From the NCBI GenBank assembly GCA_937123825.1, contig CAKZKQ010000404.1, positions 1-64,000 of the forward strand: a DNA stretch of 64,000 nt. Reading direction: 5' to 3'. The notes beneath the pieces were generated by a model. The model saw nothing but the letters and a program-made list of their open reading frames with translations. It had not been told where the DNA came from and made no database searches. The translations under genes were made by a program, and so were the position numbers. This document shows, piece by piece, positions 35,457 through 47,900 of this stretch; position 1 is the stretch's first letter, and each line of letters opens with the position of its first letter. This stretch comes from an uncultured Pseudomonadota bacterium. GTDB lineage: Bacteria; Myxococcota_A; Bradymonadia; Bradymonadales; GCA-2716585.

Positions 35457-36353
35457 ATGGGTCAGAGGGAGCCGGTTCGTATTGGGGTCATCGGGGGCAG
35501 CGGCCTCTACAACATGGAAGGCATGACGGTTCTGGAAGAGGTCCAGATGGAGACGCCCTTTGGGCCGACCTCGGACGCCATCATCGTCGGTGAGATGGAG
35601 ACGGAGGCCGGCGTGCGCCGCGTGGCGTTCCTGCCCCGTCACGGCCGCGGCCACCGCATCAACCCCACCCAGATCCCCGTGCGGGCCAACATCTGGGCGC
35701 TCAAGAAGCTGGGCGTCTTCTGGTTGACCTCGGTCAGCGCCGTGGGCAGCCTGCGCCAGGAGATCGAGCCGCGCCACTTTGTGGTGCCCGATCAGGTCAT
35801 CGACCGCACCCGCAGCCGCGTCAACACGCTCTACGATGAGATCGCCGTCCACTGCGGCTTCTCCTACCCCTTCCACCCCGACCTGCGCGCCATCCTCCTG
35901 GACGCCAGCCGCAAGGAAGGGCTGACCGTGCACGACGGCGGCACCTACGTCTGCATGGAAGGGCCGCTCTTCTCCACCATCGCCGAGTCCAACATGCACC
36001 GCGCCTGGGGCGCCTCGCTCATCGGCATGACGGCCCTTCCTGAGGCCAAGATCGCCCGTGAAGCCGAGATGTGCTACGCCTGCCTGGCACTGGCGACCGA
36101 CTACGACGTCTGGAACGAAGACGACCACGTCGATGTGGCCGACATCATCGCCAACCTCATGGCCAACTCGGCCAACGCGCAGCGCGTCGTCAAGCGCGTC
36201 GTCGGCGCCATCCCGCTTGGCAAAGAAGAAGAGTGCGAGGCCTACCACGCCCTCAAAAACGCCATCATCACCTCGCCGGATCTGATCCCCGAGTGGACCC
36301 GCGAAAACCTTGGGTTCATCATCAACAAGTACCTGCCCCCCCAGGAAGGCTGA
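35457..36353 (+). CDS. mtnP: S-methyl-5'-thioadenosine phosphorylase
   Basis: This 298-aa protein is the usual length for MTA phosphorylase. It cleaves methylthioadenosine with phosphate to adenine and methylthioribose 1-phosphate, a methionine-salvage and polyamine by-product step. Conserved features are IGVIGGSGLYNM, the phosphate-site FLPRHGRGHRINP, YVCMEGPLFST and the purine-site ATDYDVWNE. The chosen ATG has GGGAGG. A 122-aa lipoprotein follows 8 nt later. Confidence 0.95.
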   Translation: MGQREPVRIGVIGGSGLYNMEGMTVLEEVQMETPFGPTSDAIIVGEMETEAGVRRVAFLPRHGRGHRINPTQIPVRANIWALKKLGVFWLTSVSAVGSLRQEIEPRHFVVPDQVIDRTRSRVNTLYDEIAVHCGFSYPFHPDLRAILLDASRKEGLTVHDGGTYVCMEGPLFSTIAESNMHRAWGASLIGMTALPEAKIAREAEMCYACLALATDYDVWNEDDHVDVADIIANLMANSANAQRVVKRVVGAIPLGKEEECEAYHALKNAIITSPDLIPEWTRENLGFIINKYLPPQEG

Positions 36354-36361
36354 AGTTTGCC

Positions 36362-36730
36362 ATGAAGACGACCCTCTTGCTGTCCATGACGGCGCTGCTG
36401 CTGGCTTCGGCGGCGGCCTGCGGTGATCCCGACACCGATTTTGCCAACGCCGACATTGAAAACCAGGCCCCTGCGGCCCTGCTTCAAGCGCCGTTGACCG
36501 TCGAGCTGGGCGAAACCATCCTCCTGGACGCCTCGGGCTCCGCCGATGAGGACGGGCAGCTTGTAGAGTATTGGTTTCAGGTGGGGCAGGAGGCGCCGAT
36601 TCTGCAATCGGTCAGCCCCCAGATCTTCCACACCTTCACGGCCCCCGGTGAGGTCCTGATCACACTGACCGTCATTGACGACGGCGGCACCAAGGACACC
36701 GATCGGGTGGAGATCGTCGTCGCAGAGTAA
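36362..36730 (+). CDS. Small PKD-domain lipoprotein
   Basis: This 122-aa protein has a signal peptide with lipobox SAAAC (LLASAAACGDP). The mature 100 residues look like one PKD domain: VELGETILLDASGSADEDGQLVEYWFQVG and a closing GEVLITLTVIDDGGTKDTDRVEIVV. PKD domains mediate protein or carbohydrate contacts at the surface. It starts 8 nt after mtnP and is probably cotranscribed, although the functional link is unclear. Confidence 0.8.
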   Translation: MKTTLLLSMTALLLASAAACGDPDTDFANADIENQAPAALLQAPLTVELGETILLDASGSADEDGQLVEYWFQVGQEAPILQSVSPQIFHTFTAPGEVLITLTVIDDGGTKDTDRVEIVVAE

Positions 36731-36757
36731 GCGCAGTGGTGTTTCTGAGGCGCGGCG

Positions 36758-37579
36758 TCAGAGGTGGGTCAGCACGTGGTGCATGGCCTCGCGCCCGCCG
36801 CGCTCGGCCCATTTGACCACGTCATCAAAGAGCTTCTTGGCTTCGTCTTGCTGGCCTTCGGCGTCCAGCAGCCTCGAGAGCCTGTAGCGTGCGTATTGTG
36901 CGTCGATCCCAATGCGCAGCTCCCCCACATCTTTGTAAAGCACCACCGCCCGCGCCCGCTCTCCCTGGTGGAGCAGCGCGTCGGCCAGGACCAGCTTCAG
37001 GCTGTCGGTGTAGAGCCCGCGCGGGTCATCTTCGAGGTAGTCTCCGGCGCGCTTGATGGCCTCGTCCATGCGGCCCTGTGCCAGGGCGGCCTCGGCCATG
37101 TGGAGGGCGGCGCGCTCGGCGAAGCCGTGGGGCTGCATTCGTTTGGGGACTTTGTCGAACGCCTCGTTGAAGTTGCGCTCGATGGGGCCGTAGTCGATGT
37201 ATTTGGGGGCCTTGATGAGGATCTGGCCGCTGTCGTCGGCGAAGCCCTGGCGCAGCTTGGTGCTGCCGGGCTCGTAGTAGGCCTCGGCGCAGTCGCGTTG
37301 GCGACCGATGTCGGCCACTTCCCAGCGCAGCACCGCCATTTCGCTGCGCAGCTTGGCTTCGTCGAGGGCTTCGAGCTTGTGGGTCAGCAGGCGCTCGATC
37401 CGGGCGATTTGGCCCGTTTTGCGCTTGTGGCGCGCGTGGCCGATGGTCCGCATCGACTCGGTGGCGGCGTAGCAGCGAAAATCGGTGCGGGAGACGAGTT
37501 GGACGTCTTCGGACTGCTGGCAACCGGCCGTCAGGGCCAGGAGCAGGAGAACGGCGAGCGCTGTAAAGGAGCGGGTCAT
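36758..37579 (-). CDS. Lipoprotein with TPR-like helical repeats
   Basis: This 273-aa protein has the lipobox LTAGC (LLLLALTAGCQQSED). The rest is helical, with TPR-like units toward the end (ALHMAEAALAQGRMDEAIKRAGDYL, LADALLHQGERARAVVLYKDVGEL). It resembles YfgM/BamD-type periplasmic TPR lipoproteins in outline but is not an identified orthologue. The start is either ATG 37579 or 37585. It is convergent with the PKD lipoprotein (27-nt gap). Confidence 0.75.
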   Translation of the reverse strand: MTRSFTALAVLLLLALTAGCQQSEDVQLVSRTDFRCYAATESMRTIGHARHKRKTGQIARIERLLTHKLEALDEAKLRSEMAVLRWEVADIGRQRDCAEAYYEPGSTKLRQGFADDSGQILIKAPKYIDYGPIERNFNEAFDKVPKRMQPHGFAERAALHMAEAALAQGRMDEAIKRAGDYLEDDPRGLYTDSLKLVLADALLHQGERARAVVLYKDVGELRIGIDAQYARYRLSRLLDAEGQQDEAKKLFDDVVKWAERGGREAMHHVLTHL

Positions 37580-37970
37580 GGGCATCCGTCGGCAAGGCGA
37601 GCCGCGTTGTGTGGCCGCCGCTGAGGGCAAACGTTCGCAACGCAGAAGGTTCTTCCGGGCGAGCGCAGAAGGTCTATCAAGGGGTTGGTGGGCGCGTCAA
37701 TGAGGCCATAAGCCGCGGGTCCGGGGGCGCGCCCCCGGCGGGGGTCTGGGGGCTGGCCCCCAACTGCAGCCTGGCAAGCCTCCCAAACGCACTTTCGAGC
37801 ACCAGAGCCGCCGCGCAGCGGCATCATCCAACCGCTTTCTTCGCTTCCATGCCTTTTAAAAAGCAATCGCGCAGTGGTGCATGTTCCGCTGCGCGATCTT
37901 GAGTTCGAGGGGCTGCTTTTGGGGGCCAGCCCCCATGCCCCCGCCGGGGGTGCACCCCCGGACCCGCGGT
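37580..37970. other. Intergenic region filled by an inverted repeat element
   Basis: These 391 bases have no credible gene. Most is occupied by the imperfect inverted repeat at 37709-37973. Its centre carries smaller palindromes (ATCGCGCAG with CTGCGCGAT; GCCGCCGCGCAGCGGC). Confidence 0.7.
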
Positions 37971-37973
37971 TTA
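37709..37973. repeat. 63-bp imperfect inverted repeat with nested GC palindromes
   Basis: Arms 37709-37771 and 37911-37973 are near-identical reverse complements differing at a handful of positions. Each arm contains CCGCGGGTCCGGGGG, a GGGGGcgcgCCCCC-type palindrome and GGGGGCTGGCCCCC. The 139-bp centre is unrelated to the arms. The right arm supplies the TAA stop codon of the biotin carrier gene (37973-37971). It looks like a REP/BIME-type mobile palindromic repeat present as an inverted pair; no transposase is in the window. Confidence 0.75.
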
Positions 37974-38510
37974 TGGGGCGTCTTCGATGGTCAGCAGCAC
38001 TGCGCCGACCTCGACGGTCTGGCCCGGCTCGACTTTGATGGCGCCGATGACGCCGTCGCGGTGGGCTTTGAGCTCGTTTTCCATCTTCATGGCTTCGACC
38101 ACGACCACGCCCTGGCCCTCTTCGACGGCCTGACCGGGCTCGACCAGCGCGGTCACCACGCGGCCCGCCATGGGGGTTTTGAGCTCTGGGTCGTTGTTGG
38201 ACAGCCCCTTGCCGGTGGCCTGTGCCATGCGCAGCTTGCGTTGGTCAAAGACGCGGCGCTCAAAAACCTGACCGCGCAGCAGCACCGCCCAGTCTTCTTT
38301 GGTCTGTGTTGTGTCCACGTCGTAGGACTGGCCGTCGATGAGCATCCGCATGCCCCCGTGTGCCATCCACGCGGCGTCCACGGCCACGTCGCGGGCCTGC
38401 TCGGTGCCCACGTCCAGGGTCATGTGGTAGAGGTTGGCCTCGGGGTCAAACTCGATGGCGATGTTGCGCTCGTCGTCGGTGCCGGGCGCCACGGTATAGA
38501 TCTTCTTCAA
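37971..38510 (-). CDS. Biotin carboxyl carrier protein (acyl-CoA carboxylase)
   Basis: This 179-aa protein ends in a biotinyl domain with the biotinylation motif EAMKMENE (Lys is modified) and the hallmark TPMAGRVV. The N-terminal 95 residues are a less conserved domain, as in the biotin carriers of propionyl/acetyl-CoA carboxylases. It carries carboxybiotin between the biotin carboxylase and a carboxyltransferase. The gene starts 21 nt behind the biotin carboxylase gene. No carboxyltransferase gene is in the window. Confidence 0.92.
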   Translation of the reverse strand: MKKIYTVAPGTDDERNIAIEFDPEANLYHMTLDVGTEQARDVAVDAAWMAHGGMRMLIDGQSYDVDTTQTKEDWAVLLRGQVFERRVFDQRKLRMAQATGKGLSNNDPELKTPMAGRVVTALVEPGQAVEEGQGVVVVEAMKMENELKAHRDGVIGAIKVEPGQTVEVGAVLLTIEDAP

Positions 38511-38531
38511 TGGTGACCTCCTGGCGGCCGA

Positions 38532-40058
<1,527 letters not shown>

Positions 40059-40474
40059 TCATCAACCCCCACGCTTGTGTGCTTCGCATGCCCAGATCGG
40101 GCCGGAGATAGTTCGTAGAGCCTTGCCTCTGGTTTGTAAAGATTCATCGACCATGACAACAGGAACGCGCAAAGTTCAGAAAAAACCGTGGGCTTGAAGA
40201 AATCGGGCCTCGATGGTGTTGAGAGGACTGCTCGCGCCGCCGCGCCTTGCCATTGGTGCCCCATGGGGAGTACGTTGGCTTGCCCCTGTGGGGCCTTCTT
40301 GGCTGTTTTGATGGCCTGGAAGATGCGCTCGGGCTGTCTTTTGCCGTGCGCTCCATTGACTGTCCTTGTCCCGTGATATTTTTCGGACCTGTTGTGGAGT
40401 GCATTTTGTCTGGCACCGACATGCCCCGGGTATGGATGAATCGTGAACTTTGATGAGTGACTGAGGTCAAACGG
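40059..40474. other. Divergent intergenic region between biotin carboxylase and moxR
   Basis: These 416 bases separate divergent operons. No gene is supported; the open frames lack ribosome-binding sites. Promoter-like pieces exist on both strands (TTGACT at 40356 plus; TTGTCA on minus near 40162) but with poor spacing, so I do not call a promoter. Confidence 0.5.
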
Positions 40475-41458
<984 letters not shown>

Positions 41459-41479
41459 CACCCGACGACGGAGGCCATC

Positions 41480-42442
41480 ATGGGGTGGTTGTCGTGGCTG
41501 CTTGGGGATTCTGAACCTGAAGATCCCTGGGCGCTGCCCTCAGAAGACGACGCGGAGGCTCGCGCCGAGCAACGCCGCGAACTCATCAAGCGCGTGCGCA
41601 AACTGGAAATTGTCACGCGCCGCATCGTCAACGACCAGTTGGCGGGCTCCTATCAATCGGTCTTCAAAGGCCGGGGGATGGACTTTGACGAGGTGCGCCT
41701 CTACCAACCCGGCGATGAAATCCGGCTCATCGACTGGAACGTCTCCGCGCGCATGGAAGAGGTCTACGTCAAGCAGTTTGTCGAAGAGCGCGAGCTGACC
41801 GTCTTCATCATGGTGGACGCCTCGGCCAGCGAGCGCTTTGGCACCGGCGGACGCAGCAAGCAGGAGGTGGCCGCCGAGATGGCCGCCATGCTGGCGTTCT
41901 CAGCCATCAAGAACAACGACCGCGTCGGGTTGATCATCTTCACCGACAAGATCGAGGTCTTTGTTCCCCCCAAAAAGGGCCGCAAGCACGTCCTGCGGGT
42001 CATCAGCCAGATCCTGGAGTTCACCCCAGAGCAGCCCGGAACCAACCTGGCCGAGGGCATCAACTACTTTGCCCGCGTCTGCAAGCGTCGCTCGGTGGCC
42101 TTTCTGCTCTCGGACTTTCAGGACTCGGGGTACAAGCGCGCGCTGCACATCGCCTCGCGCCGCCACGACCTGGTGCCCATCGTCCTGCTGGACCCGGCCG
42201 AAGAAGAAATCCCTGTGATGGGGACCGTCTCGATGGAAGACCCCGAGACGGGAGAGATCATTGTGCTGGACACGCTCAGCCGTCGAGGCAGAGAGCGGTA
42301 CCGGCAGATGGCGCGCGCACTTCGCGAGCGCCGCGAAAAGATGTTTCACAAGCTCAAGATCGATGCGATCCATGTTGAAACCGACAAAAGCCTGCTGGAG
42401 CCGCTGGTCAACTACTTCAAGCTGCGCGCCAAGCGCTATTGA
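41480..42442 (+). CDS. DUF58 (VWA-like) protein
   Basis: This 320-aa soluble protein has the DUF58 signature GSYQSVFKGRGMDFDEVRLYQPGDEIRLIDWNVSAR (quoted in overlapping pieces: GRGMDFDEVR, YQPGDEIRLIDWN). A degenerate VWA region follows (FIMVDASASERFGT, DAS-S in the MIDAS position). In MoxR operons this protein is the usual direct partner of the ATPase. It has an acidic N-terminus with a short hydrophobic start. Its 3' end overlaps the following gene or is immediately adjacent to it, depending on that gene's start. Confidence 0.95.
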   Translation: MGWLSWLLGDSEPEDPWALPSEDDAEARAEQRRELIKRVRKLEIVTRRIVNDQLAGSYQSVFKGRGMDFDEVRLYQPGDEIRLIDWNVSARMEEVYVKQFVEERELTVFIMVDASASERFGTGGRSKQEVAAEMAAMLAFSAIKNNDRVGLIIFTDKIEVFVPPKKGRKHVLRVISQILEFTPEQPGTNLAEGINYFARVCKRRSVAFLLSDFQDSGYKRALHIASRRHDLVPIVLLDPAEEEIPVMGTVSMEDPETGEIIVLDTLSRRGRERYRQMARALRERREKMFHKLKIDAIHVETDKSLLEPLVNYFKLRAKRY

Positions 42443-43832
42443 AGTCCTCTTGACCCTGTGGCTGGTGACGCTGGCGCAGGTGGCGTCGGCGCAAGCCCCC
42501 GCGACCGACGCCGGCGCGCCGACCAAAGACCCGCAACCGCCGCCTGTGGCCGCGCCCGCAGTGGCGCCCAAGGTCAAGGGCGAGGTGTCTCTGAAGCAGA
42601 GCTTCGGCGCGATGGTCGATGGAAAGCTTCAGACCATTGGTCCCAACGACAAAGGGCCGCTGAAGGCCTCGGTCGGCACGCCGCTGATCATCCAGTTGGA
42701 CATCAAGCGCCCGCTGGACACGTCGCTGGCGTTGCCCCAGGAGCAAAAGACCGGTCGGTTTGAGCTTTTGGACGTTGAGCGCGTGCCCGTTCAGGTTCAG
42801 CCGGGGGACACCTCGGTCACCGAGACGGTCAAGATGTCCTTTGCGGTCTATAGGCCAGGGACGCACGTGCTTGAGCCCTTTGATTTGAAGATCATGGACG
42901 CCGAGGGCGGGATCTCTGCGGTCTCGACCCAGGCGGTGAAGATTCGAATCGTCAGCGTGGTAGCCAACGAGAAGGATCCGCAGATGCCAGCGGTGCGAAA
43001 ACCGGTCTCGGTGTGGATCGAGGACTGGACGTTGACCTGGATCGCGGGGATCGCGCTGGGTTTGCTGCTGGCCTTTGGCCTGGGCGCGCTGCTCTACAAG
43101 GTTTTGACGCCGCCGCCGCCGCCTCCTCCGCCGCCGCCCCCGCGTCCGGCTCACGAAATCGCCCTGGAGAAGCTCGGCGCCATCGCCGCGTCGTCGCTTT
43201 TGGACGAGGGACAGTCCGAAGAGTTCTACGTGCGCGTCTCTGAGGCCGTGCGCGAGTATCTTGGGCGCCGCTACAACCTCAGTTTGACCGATCCGGCGGG
43301 TCTGGAGATGACCACCGAGGAGTTGACCGCGTTGTTGCTGGACGTGCGCTGGCCAAGGGGCATGGATCTGCACTTTGTGACGCTCCTTTTGCAGGACTGC
43401 GACATTGTGAAGTTTGCCAGGTACGCCCCCACAGAGGATGAGGCCACCGATGTGCTGCGCCGCGCGTTCCAACTGGTCGAGTTGACCCGCGCCACCATCC
43501 TTGGCGAAGGGGTTTTGGGCTCCAAAACCGAAGAAGACGCCAAGAAAGACACCGCCGAAGAGGTCGACGCGCCCGCAGAACCTGCCCAAGATGGCCAGGA
43601 GCCGCCCGCGCAGGAAGAATCCAGCCCCTATGCGCCTTCTGAAACGGCTCCACAGGCCGAAGAAGACGCCGAAGTGGCCGATGATGGCTCCGATGATGGC
43701 GTAAGTGAGGCCAAAGAGGGTGATGAGGCGGCCAAAGTGGCCGCTGAAGCGTCCGAAGAGGCCTTCGGGGCTTTCGAAGTGTCGGAGGAGGCGTCCGAAG
43801 CGTCGGACGAAGGGGAGGACAAAGATGCTTGA
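42372..43832 (+). CDS. Membrane protein of the MoxR/Bat operon
   Basis: This protein is about 486 aa. It has a signal-like segment (VLLTLWLVTLAQVASAQ), a beta-rich periplasmic domain and one transmembrane helix (IAGIALGLLLAFGLGALLY). A run of 11 prolines follows at the membrane exit, then a cytosolic helical domain (HEIALEKLGAIAASSLLDEGQ) and an acidic Ala/Glu tail. It occupies the place of the unnamed membrane component between DUF58 and BatA in other Bat clusters. The start is uncertain. ATG 42372 (overlapping the upstream gene) gives a charged signal-peptide N-region; a TTG at 42450 is the non-overlapping choice. Neither has a clear ribosome-binding site. Confidence 0.8.
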   Translation: MLKPTKACWSRWSTTSSCAPSAIEVLLTLWLVTLAQVASAQAPATDAGAPTKDPQPPPVAAPAVAPKVKGEVSLKQSFGAMVDGKLQTIGPNDKGPLKASVGTPLIIQLDIKRPLDTSLALPQEQKTGRFELLDVERVPVQVQPGDTSVTETVKMSFAVYRPGTHVLEPFDLKIMDAEGGISAVSTQAVKIRIVSVVANEKDPQMPAVRKPVSVWIEDWTLTWIAGIALGLLLAFGLGALLYKVLTPPPPPPPPPPPRPAHEIALEKLGAIAASSLLDEGQSEEFYVRVSEAVREYLGRRYNLSLTDPAGLEMTTEELTALLLDVRWPRGMDLHFVTLLLQDCDIVKFARYAPTEDEATDVLRRAFQLVELTRATILGEGVLGSKTEEDAKKDTAEEVDAPAEPAQDGQEPPAQEESSPYAPSETAPQAEEDAEVADDGSDDGVSEAKEGDEAAKVAAEASEEAFGAFEVSEEASEASDEGEDKDA

Positions 43833-44901
43833 ACTCTTTGAGTATCCGTGGGTGCTCCTGCTTTTGATCCTTTTGCCGTTCTACGGGCTGCTTTTGTACG
43901 GCCGCAGGCATCGCCGCAGCAGCCCCGTGATGTTTTCGCGCGTGGAGTTGGCCCGTCAGGTCAGCGGCGGCCCTCGCGTGGCGCTGCGACAGCTCATGCC
44001 GCTGCTTCGTCTGGTGGCGGTGGGGCTCTTGATCATCGCCTGCGCGCGCCCCAGCATCCCCGAAGAGGAAGAAGCCGAGGTTGAAGGCATCGACATCTAC
44101 GTGGTCTTGGACATGTCGGGCTCGATGCAGGCCATTGACGTGACCGATCCGCAGCTTGCCGAGTACCAGCGCAAGGGCAAAGAGCCGCCCAACCGCTTTG
44201 AGGTCGCCAAAGAGGTCCTGGCGGACGTGGTGCGGGAGCGCACCGTGGACCGCATCGGCATGGTGGTCTTTGCCCGCGAGGCCTTTTTGCAATTTCCGCT
44301 CACCTTGGACTACGGCACCATCCTGCGCCAGCTTGATCAGCTTGAGCTTGGCGACATTGATGGGTCGGGCACGGCCATTGGCAATGCGCTGGGGCGCGGG
44401 GTGGCAGGGCTGCGCGAGCAGGGCGAAGACGGTGTCATGTCGAGCCTCGACGAAGACCCGCGCACCAAGATCATTGTCCTCATCACCGATGGCGACCGGC
44501 GCGGCGGCAACCTCTCGCCGCTTGAAGCGGCAGACTTTGGTGTGGAGCACGGGGTGAAGATCTTCCCCATCCTGGTGGGCCGCGAAGGCAAGGCCAGGGT
44601 GCCGGTGGGGCGCAACCTGCGCAGCGGTCGCATCACCTACCGCTATCAGGACTACCCCGTGGACCCGGAGCTTTTGGAGAAGATCGCCAAGCGCACCGGT
44701 GGGACCTTCTACCGGGCGACGGATCGCCGCGCGCTGGAGTCAAACCTCCACGAGATTCTGGACAACTTTGAACGTGCAGCGGTGGAAGACATCACCAGCG
44801 TCAGCCGCCAGCAGGTCTACGGACCGTTGGTGGCCTGGGCGGTGTTGCTGCTGGTGCTGGAGATGTTGGTGACGTACCTGATCATCAGGCCGTTCCCATG
44901 A
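43825..44901 (+). CDS. batA: BatA-type VWA membrane protein
   Basis: This 358-aa protein has two N-terminal hydrophobic helices and a VWA domain with intact MIDAS (DMSGSM, then a later T and D in ITDGDRRGG). A C-terminal transmembrane helix closes it (AVLLLVLEMLVTYLII). The layout is the BatA pattern of a membrane-anchored periplasmic or cytosolic VWA. GGGGAGG precedes the ATG, and the start overlaps the previous stop by 8 nt. Bat proteins are linked to envelope stress and oxygen tolerance; the molecular role is unresolved. Confidence 0.93.
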   Translation: MLELFEYPWVLLLLILLPFYGLLLYGRRHRRSSPVMFSRVELARQVSGGPRVALRQLMPLLRLVAVGLLIIACARPSIPEEEEAEVEGIDIYVVLDMSGSMQAIDVTDPQLAEYQRKGKEPPNRFEVAKEVLADVVRERTVDRIGMVVFAREAFLQFPLTLDYGTILRQLDQLELGDIDGSGTAIGNALGRGVAGLREQGEDGVMSSLDEDPRTKIIVLITDGDRRGGNLSPLEAADFGVEHGVKIFPILVGREGKARVPVGRNLRSGRITYRYQDYPVDPELLEKIAKRTGGTFYRATDRRALESNLHEILDNFERAAVEDITSVSRQQVYGPLVAWAVLLLVLEMLVTYLIIRPFP

Positions 44902-44916
44902 CAGGAGGGTTGGAAC

Positions 44917-47900
44917 ATGCAATGGGCTGAACCTCAATGGTTGTGGGCGCTGCTGCTGGTGCCGGCGCTCTCGCTTTTGTACGGCTGGCACTGGTGGTGG
45001 AAGAACCAGGTGGCACGCAAGCTGGGCAACGCCCGGCTCCTGGCGCGCCGCTCGGGCCGCAAGCAGGTCTTGCAGTTTGTGCTGGTCATGATGGCGCTGG
45101 CGCTATCTGTGGTGGCGTTGGCCAGGCCGCAGTGGGGCGAGCGGGCCCGGACGGTCAAGCGCGAAGGGATCGACGTGGTCCTGGCGCTGGACATCTCGCG
45201 CTCGATGCTGGCGGCGGACGTCAACCCCAACCGGCTGCGCGCGGCCAAGGACGAGTTGACCCGCGTGATGAAGCAGCTGCGCGGGGACCGCGTGGGTTTG
45301 GTGGTCTTCACCGGCGTCAGCTTTGCTCAGGCACCGCTGACCACCGACTACGGCGCCGTGAAGTTCTATTTGCGCAAGCTCGACCCCAGCGACATGCCCG
45401 TGGGCGGCACGGCGTCGGGGCGCGCGTTGATCGACTCGATTGAGTTGCTCACCGGCGAGCGGATCGGGCGTCAGAAGAAGGAAGACGACGAGTCGCTCAA
45501 GCCCGACAACCAGATCAAGCGGGCCAAGACCCAGGTCGTGGTGCTGATCACCGACGGCGAAGACCACCAGGGCGATCCTGTGGCCGCCGCCGAGTTGGCC
45601 AAAGAGCGCGGCATCCGGGTCTACACGGTTGGCTTTGGTTCAGCCGAAGGGGTGCCCATCCCGATCGTGGACCAAAAGGGCGGCCGCGCCCGTTATCTGC
45701 GCGATCGCAAAGGCAACACGGTCTACACCCGGCTCAACGACGGACCGCTTAAAGAGATCGCCCAGATGACCGGCGGTCAGTACTTCCACTACAGCGATCG
45801 GGGCAGCATCGCCAACGCCATCACCCAGACGCTCAACGAGCTGGAGAAGGAAGAGTTGGCCAGTTTGCTGCGCGTGGAGGGCGAGGATCGCTTCCACTTC
45901 TTCCTCTTTCCGGCGCTGGTGCTCTTGCTCCTGGCGACGTTGTTGGGTGAGCGGCGCGGGGTGCACCCGGCCTTCTGGCTGCGCCACCGTGTGACGCCCG
46001 GGCGTCACGGCGATGAGACGCAGTTTGAGAAGATGGCCAAGGTGCTCTTGTTGGCGCCGGTGGTGGCGCTGGCCATTGGAAGCCAGGGCTGCGACACGAT
46101 GTACGAGACCTTTGTCCGCACCAAGGCGCCCGCGGTCGAGCGCGGCAACCAGCACATTGAATCGGGCGAGTCTGCCGAGGCGCTGGCCAGCTACAAGGCG
46201 GCCGCCGAGCAGATCCCCAGCTCTCCAGGGCTCTTTTATGACCTGGGGATCGGGTTTTTGGAGAACACCGAGTCGGATCAGGCGGTGGCCAACCTGTCGC
46301 GTTCGCTGGAGTCTTCGGACCCGGAGTTGCGCTTCAAGGCGCTCTTCCACATGGGCATCACGCACTTTCGCCAGGAGAAGTGGCCCGAGGCGTTGGAGGC
46401 CTTTAAAGGCGCCCTGAAGATCAAGCCCGACAACATGGACGCCAAGGTGGCCTTTGAGGTCGCCCTGATGAAGGTCTACCCGCCGTGCTCGGCGCTGGAG
46501 GACCCGCTGGAGGACAACGACGAGCGCGAGGCGGCCACCAAGATGGAGGAGCCCGAGCAGAAGGAGTTGACGCTCTGCGGGGAAGACGAAGACTGGTTTG
46601 CGGTGCCGATCTACGCCGGATCCATCATCCGCGCCACCGCAACATTCACTCGCCTGCGCGAGCGCGAGCCCGGAGACCCCGAGATGCTCCCCGAGCCTGG
46701 GATGTTGCGTCTGGTGCTCTTTGGGCCCGACGGCGAGACCGTTTTGGGGCTCAGCCAGGACAACCCCGAGGACATGAAGCCGCCCAAAGAGGGCGAAGAG
46801 AAGGCCGAGCGGGCGATCGGGCCGCTGAAGTTGACCGCAGACATGCTGGAGATCGCCCCCGGCAGCCGCGATCTGGGTCAGGCGTTCCTGCGCGTGGTGG
46901 CCGACGGGGACCTGGAGTTCAAGTACGACGTCAAGCTGGAGGTCATCCCGCCGTGCTTTGCCATGGAGGACGACTACGAAGACAACGACTCGCTGGAGGC
47001 CGCCAAGCCGCTCCAAAACAGCGCCGAGCCCCAGAAGCTGCGCGTGTGTGAGGACGACGAAGACTGGTTCACCTACGACGTGCAGCCCGGCGACGACCTC
47101 TTTATCGACGTCATGTCCGAGATGGACGCCGAGCGCCAGCGCCTGCCGGTGCTGGACCTGGCGCTGATGGATGAGACCGGCCAGGAGGTGCTCAGCACCG
47201 TGGAAGAGGTCCAGACGCCCGCAGGCAGGATCTACGGCGTGAAGCTGCGCGGCATCACCGAGCCCCGCAAGGTCGCGCTGCGGGTTCGGGGCATGGAAAA
47301 CAAAGAGCAGGGCCCATACAGCGTGTCGGTCTACCACTACAAGCCCTGCGGCCAGTCTGGCGGCGACGATCGCCTGGAAGAAAACGACCGCCCCGAAGCG
47401 GCCACCGAGCTTCCCCGAGGCCAGGGCCCCGTGCGTCACCTGCGCTACTGCCCCGGCGATCCGGACTTCCTGAAGTTTGCCGCCCAGAAGGACGATCAGA
47501 TTCAACTTGGGCTGGCCCACGAAGAGTTTGAAGACGATCCCCCCGCGCCGCCAGCGCCCATGGTTTTCCGGCTCCTCAACGCGGGCGGCGACACCGTCGT
47601 CACCGACGGACAAGTCATCCAGGTCGCCCCGCCCCAGACCTCGCCCATTCAGCAGGCGCTGGGGACCGAGAAGATCGAAGAGGAGGAGGTGTCCTTCATG
47701 CTGGAGGTCGACAGCCCCGTGATGGTGCCGCGCTTCTACAGCATCATCCCGCTCGACGGCGACAAGTCCCAGCCGCCCCCTCAGGAGAACCAGCCGCAGG
47801 ACGGCGAGCAAGACGACGAAGAGAACGAGGACCAGGAAGGAGACCAGGAGCAATCCGACCAGGGAGACGAGGGCGACAAGCAGCAAGAGCCTTCCGAGCA

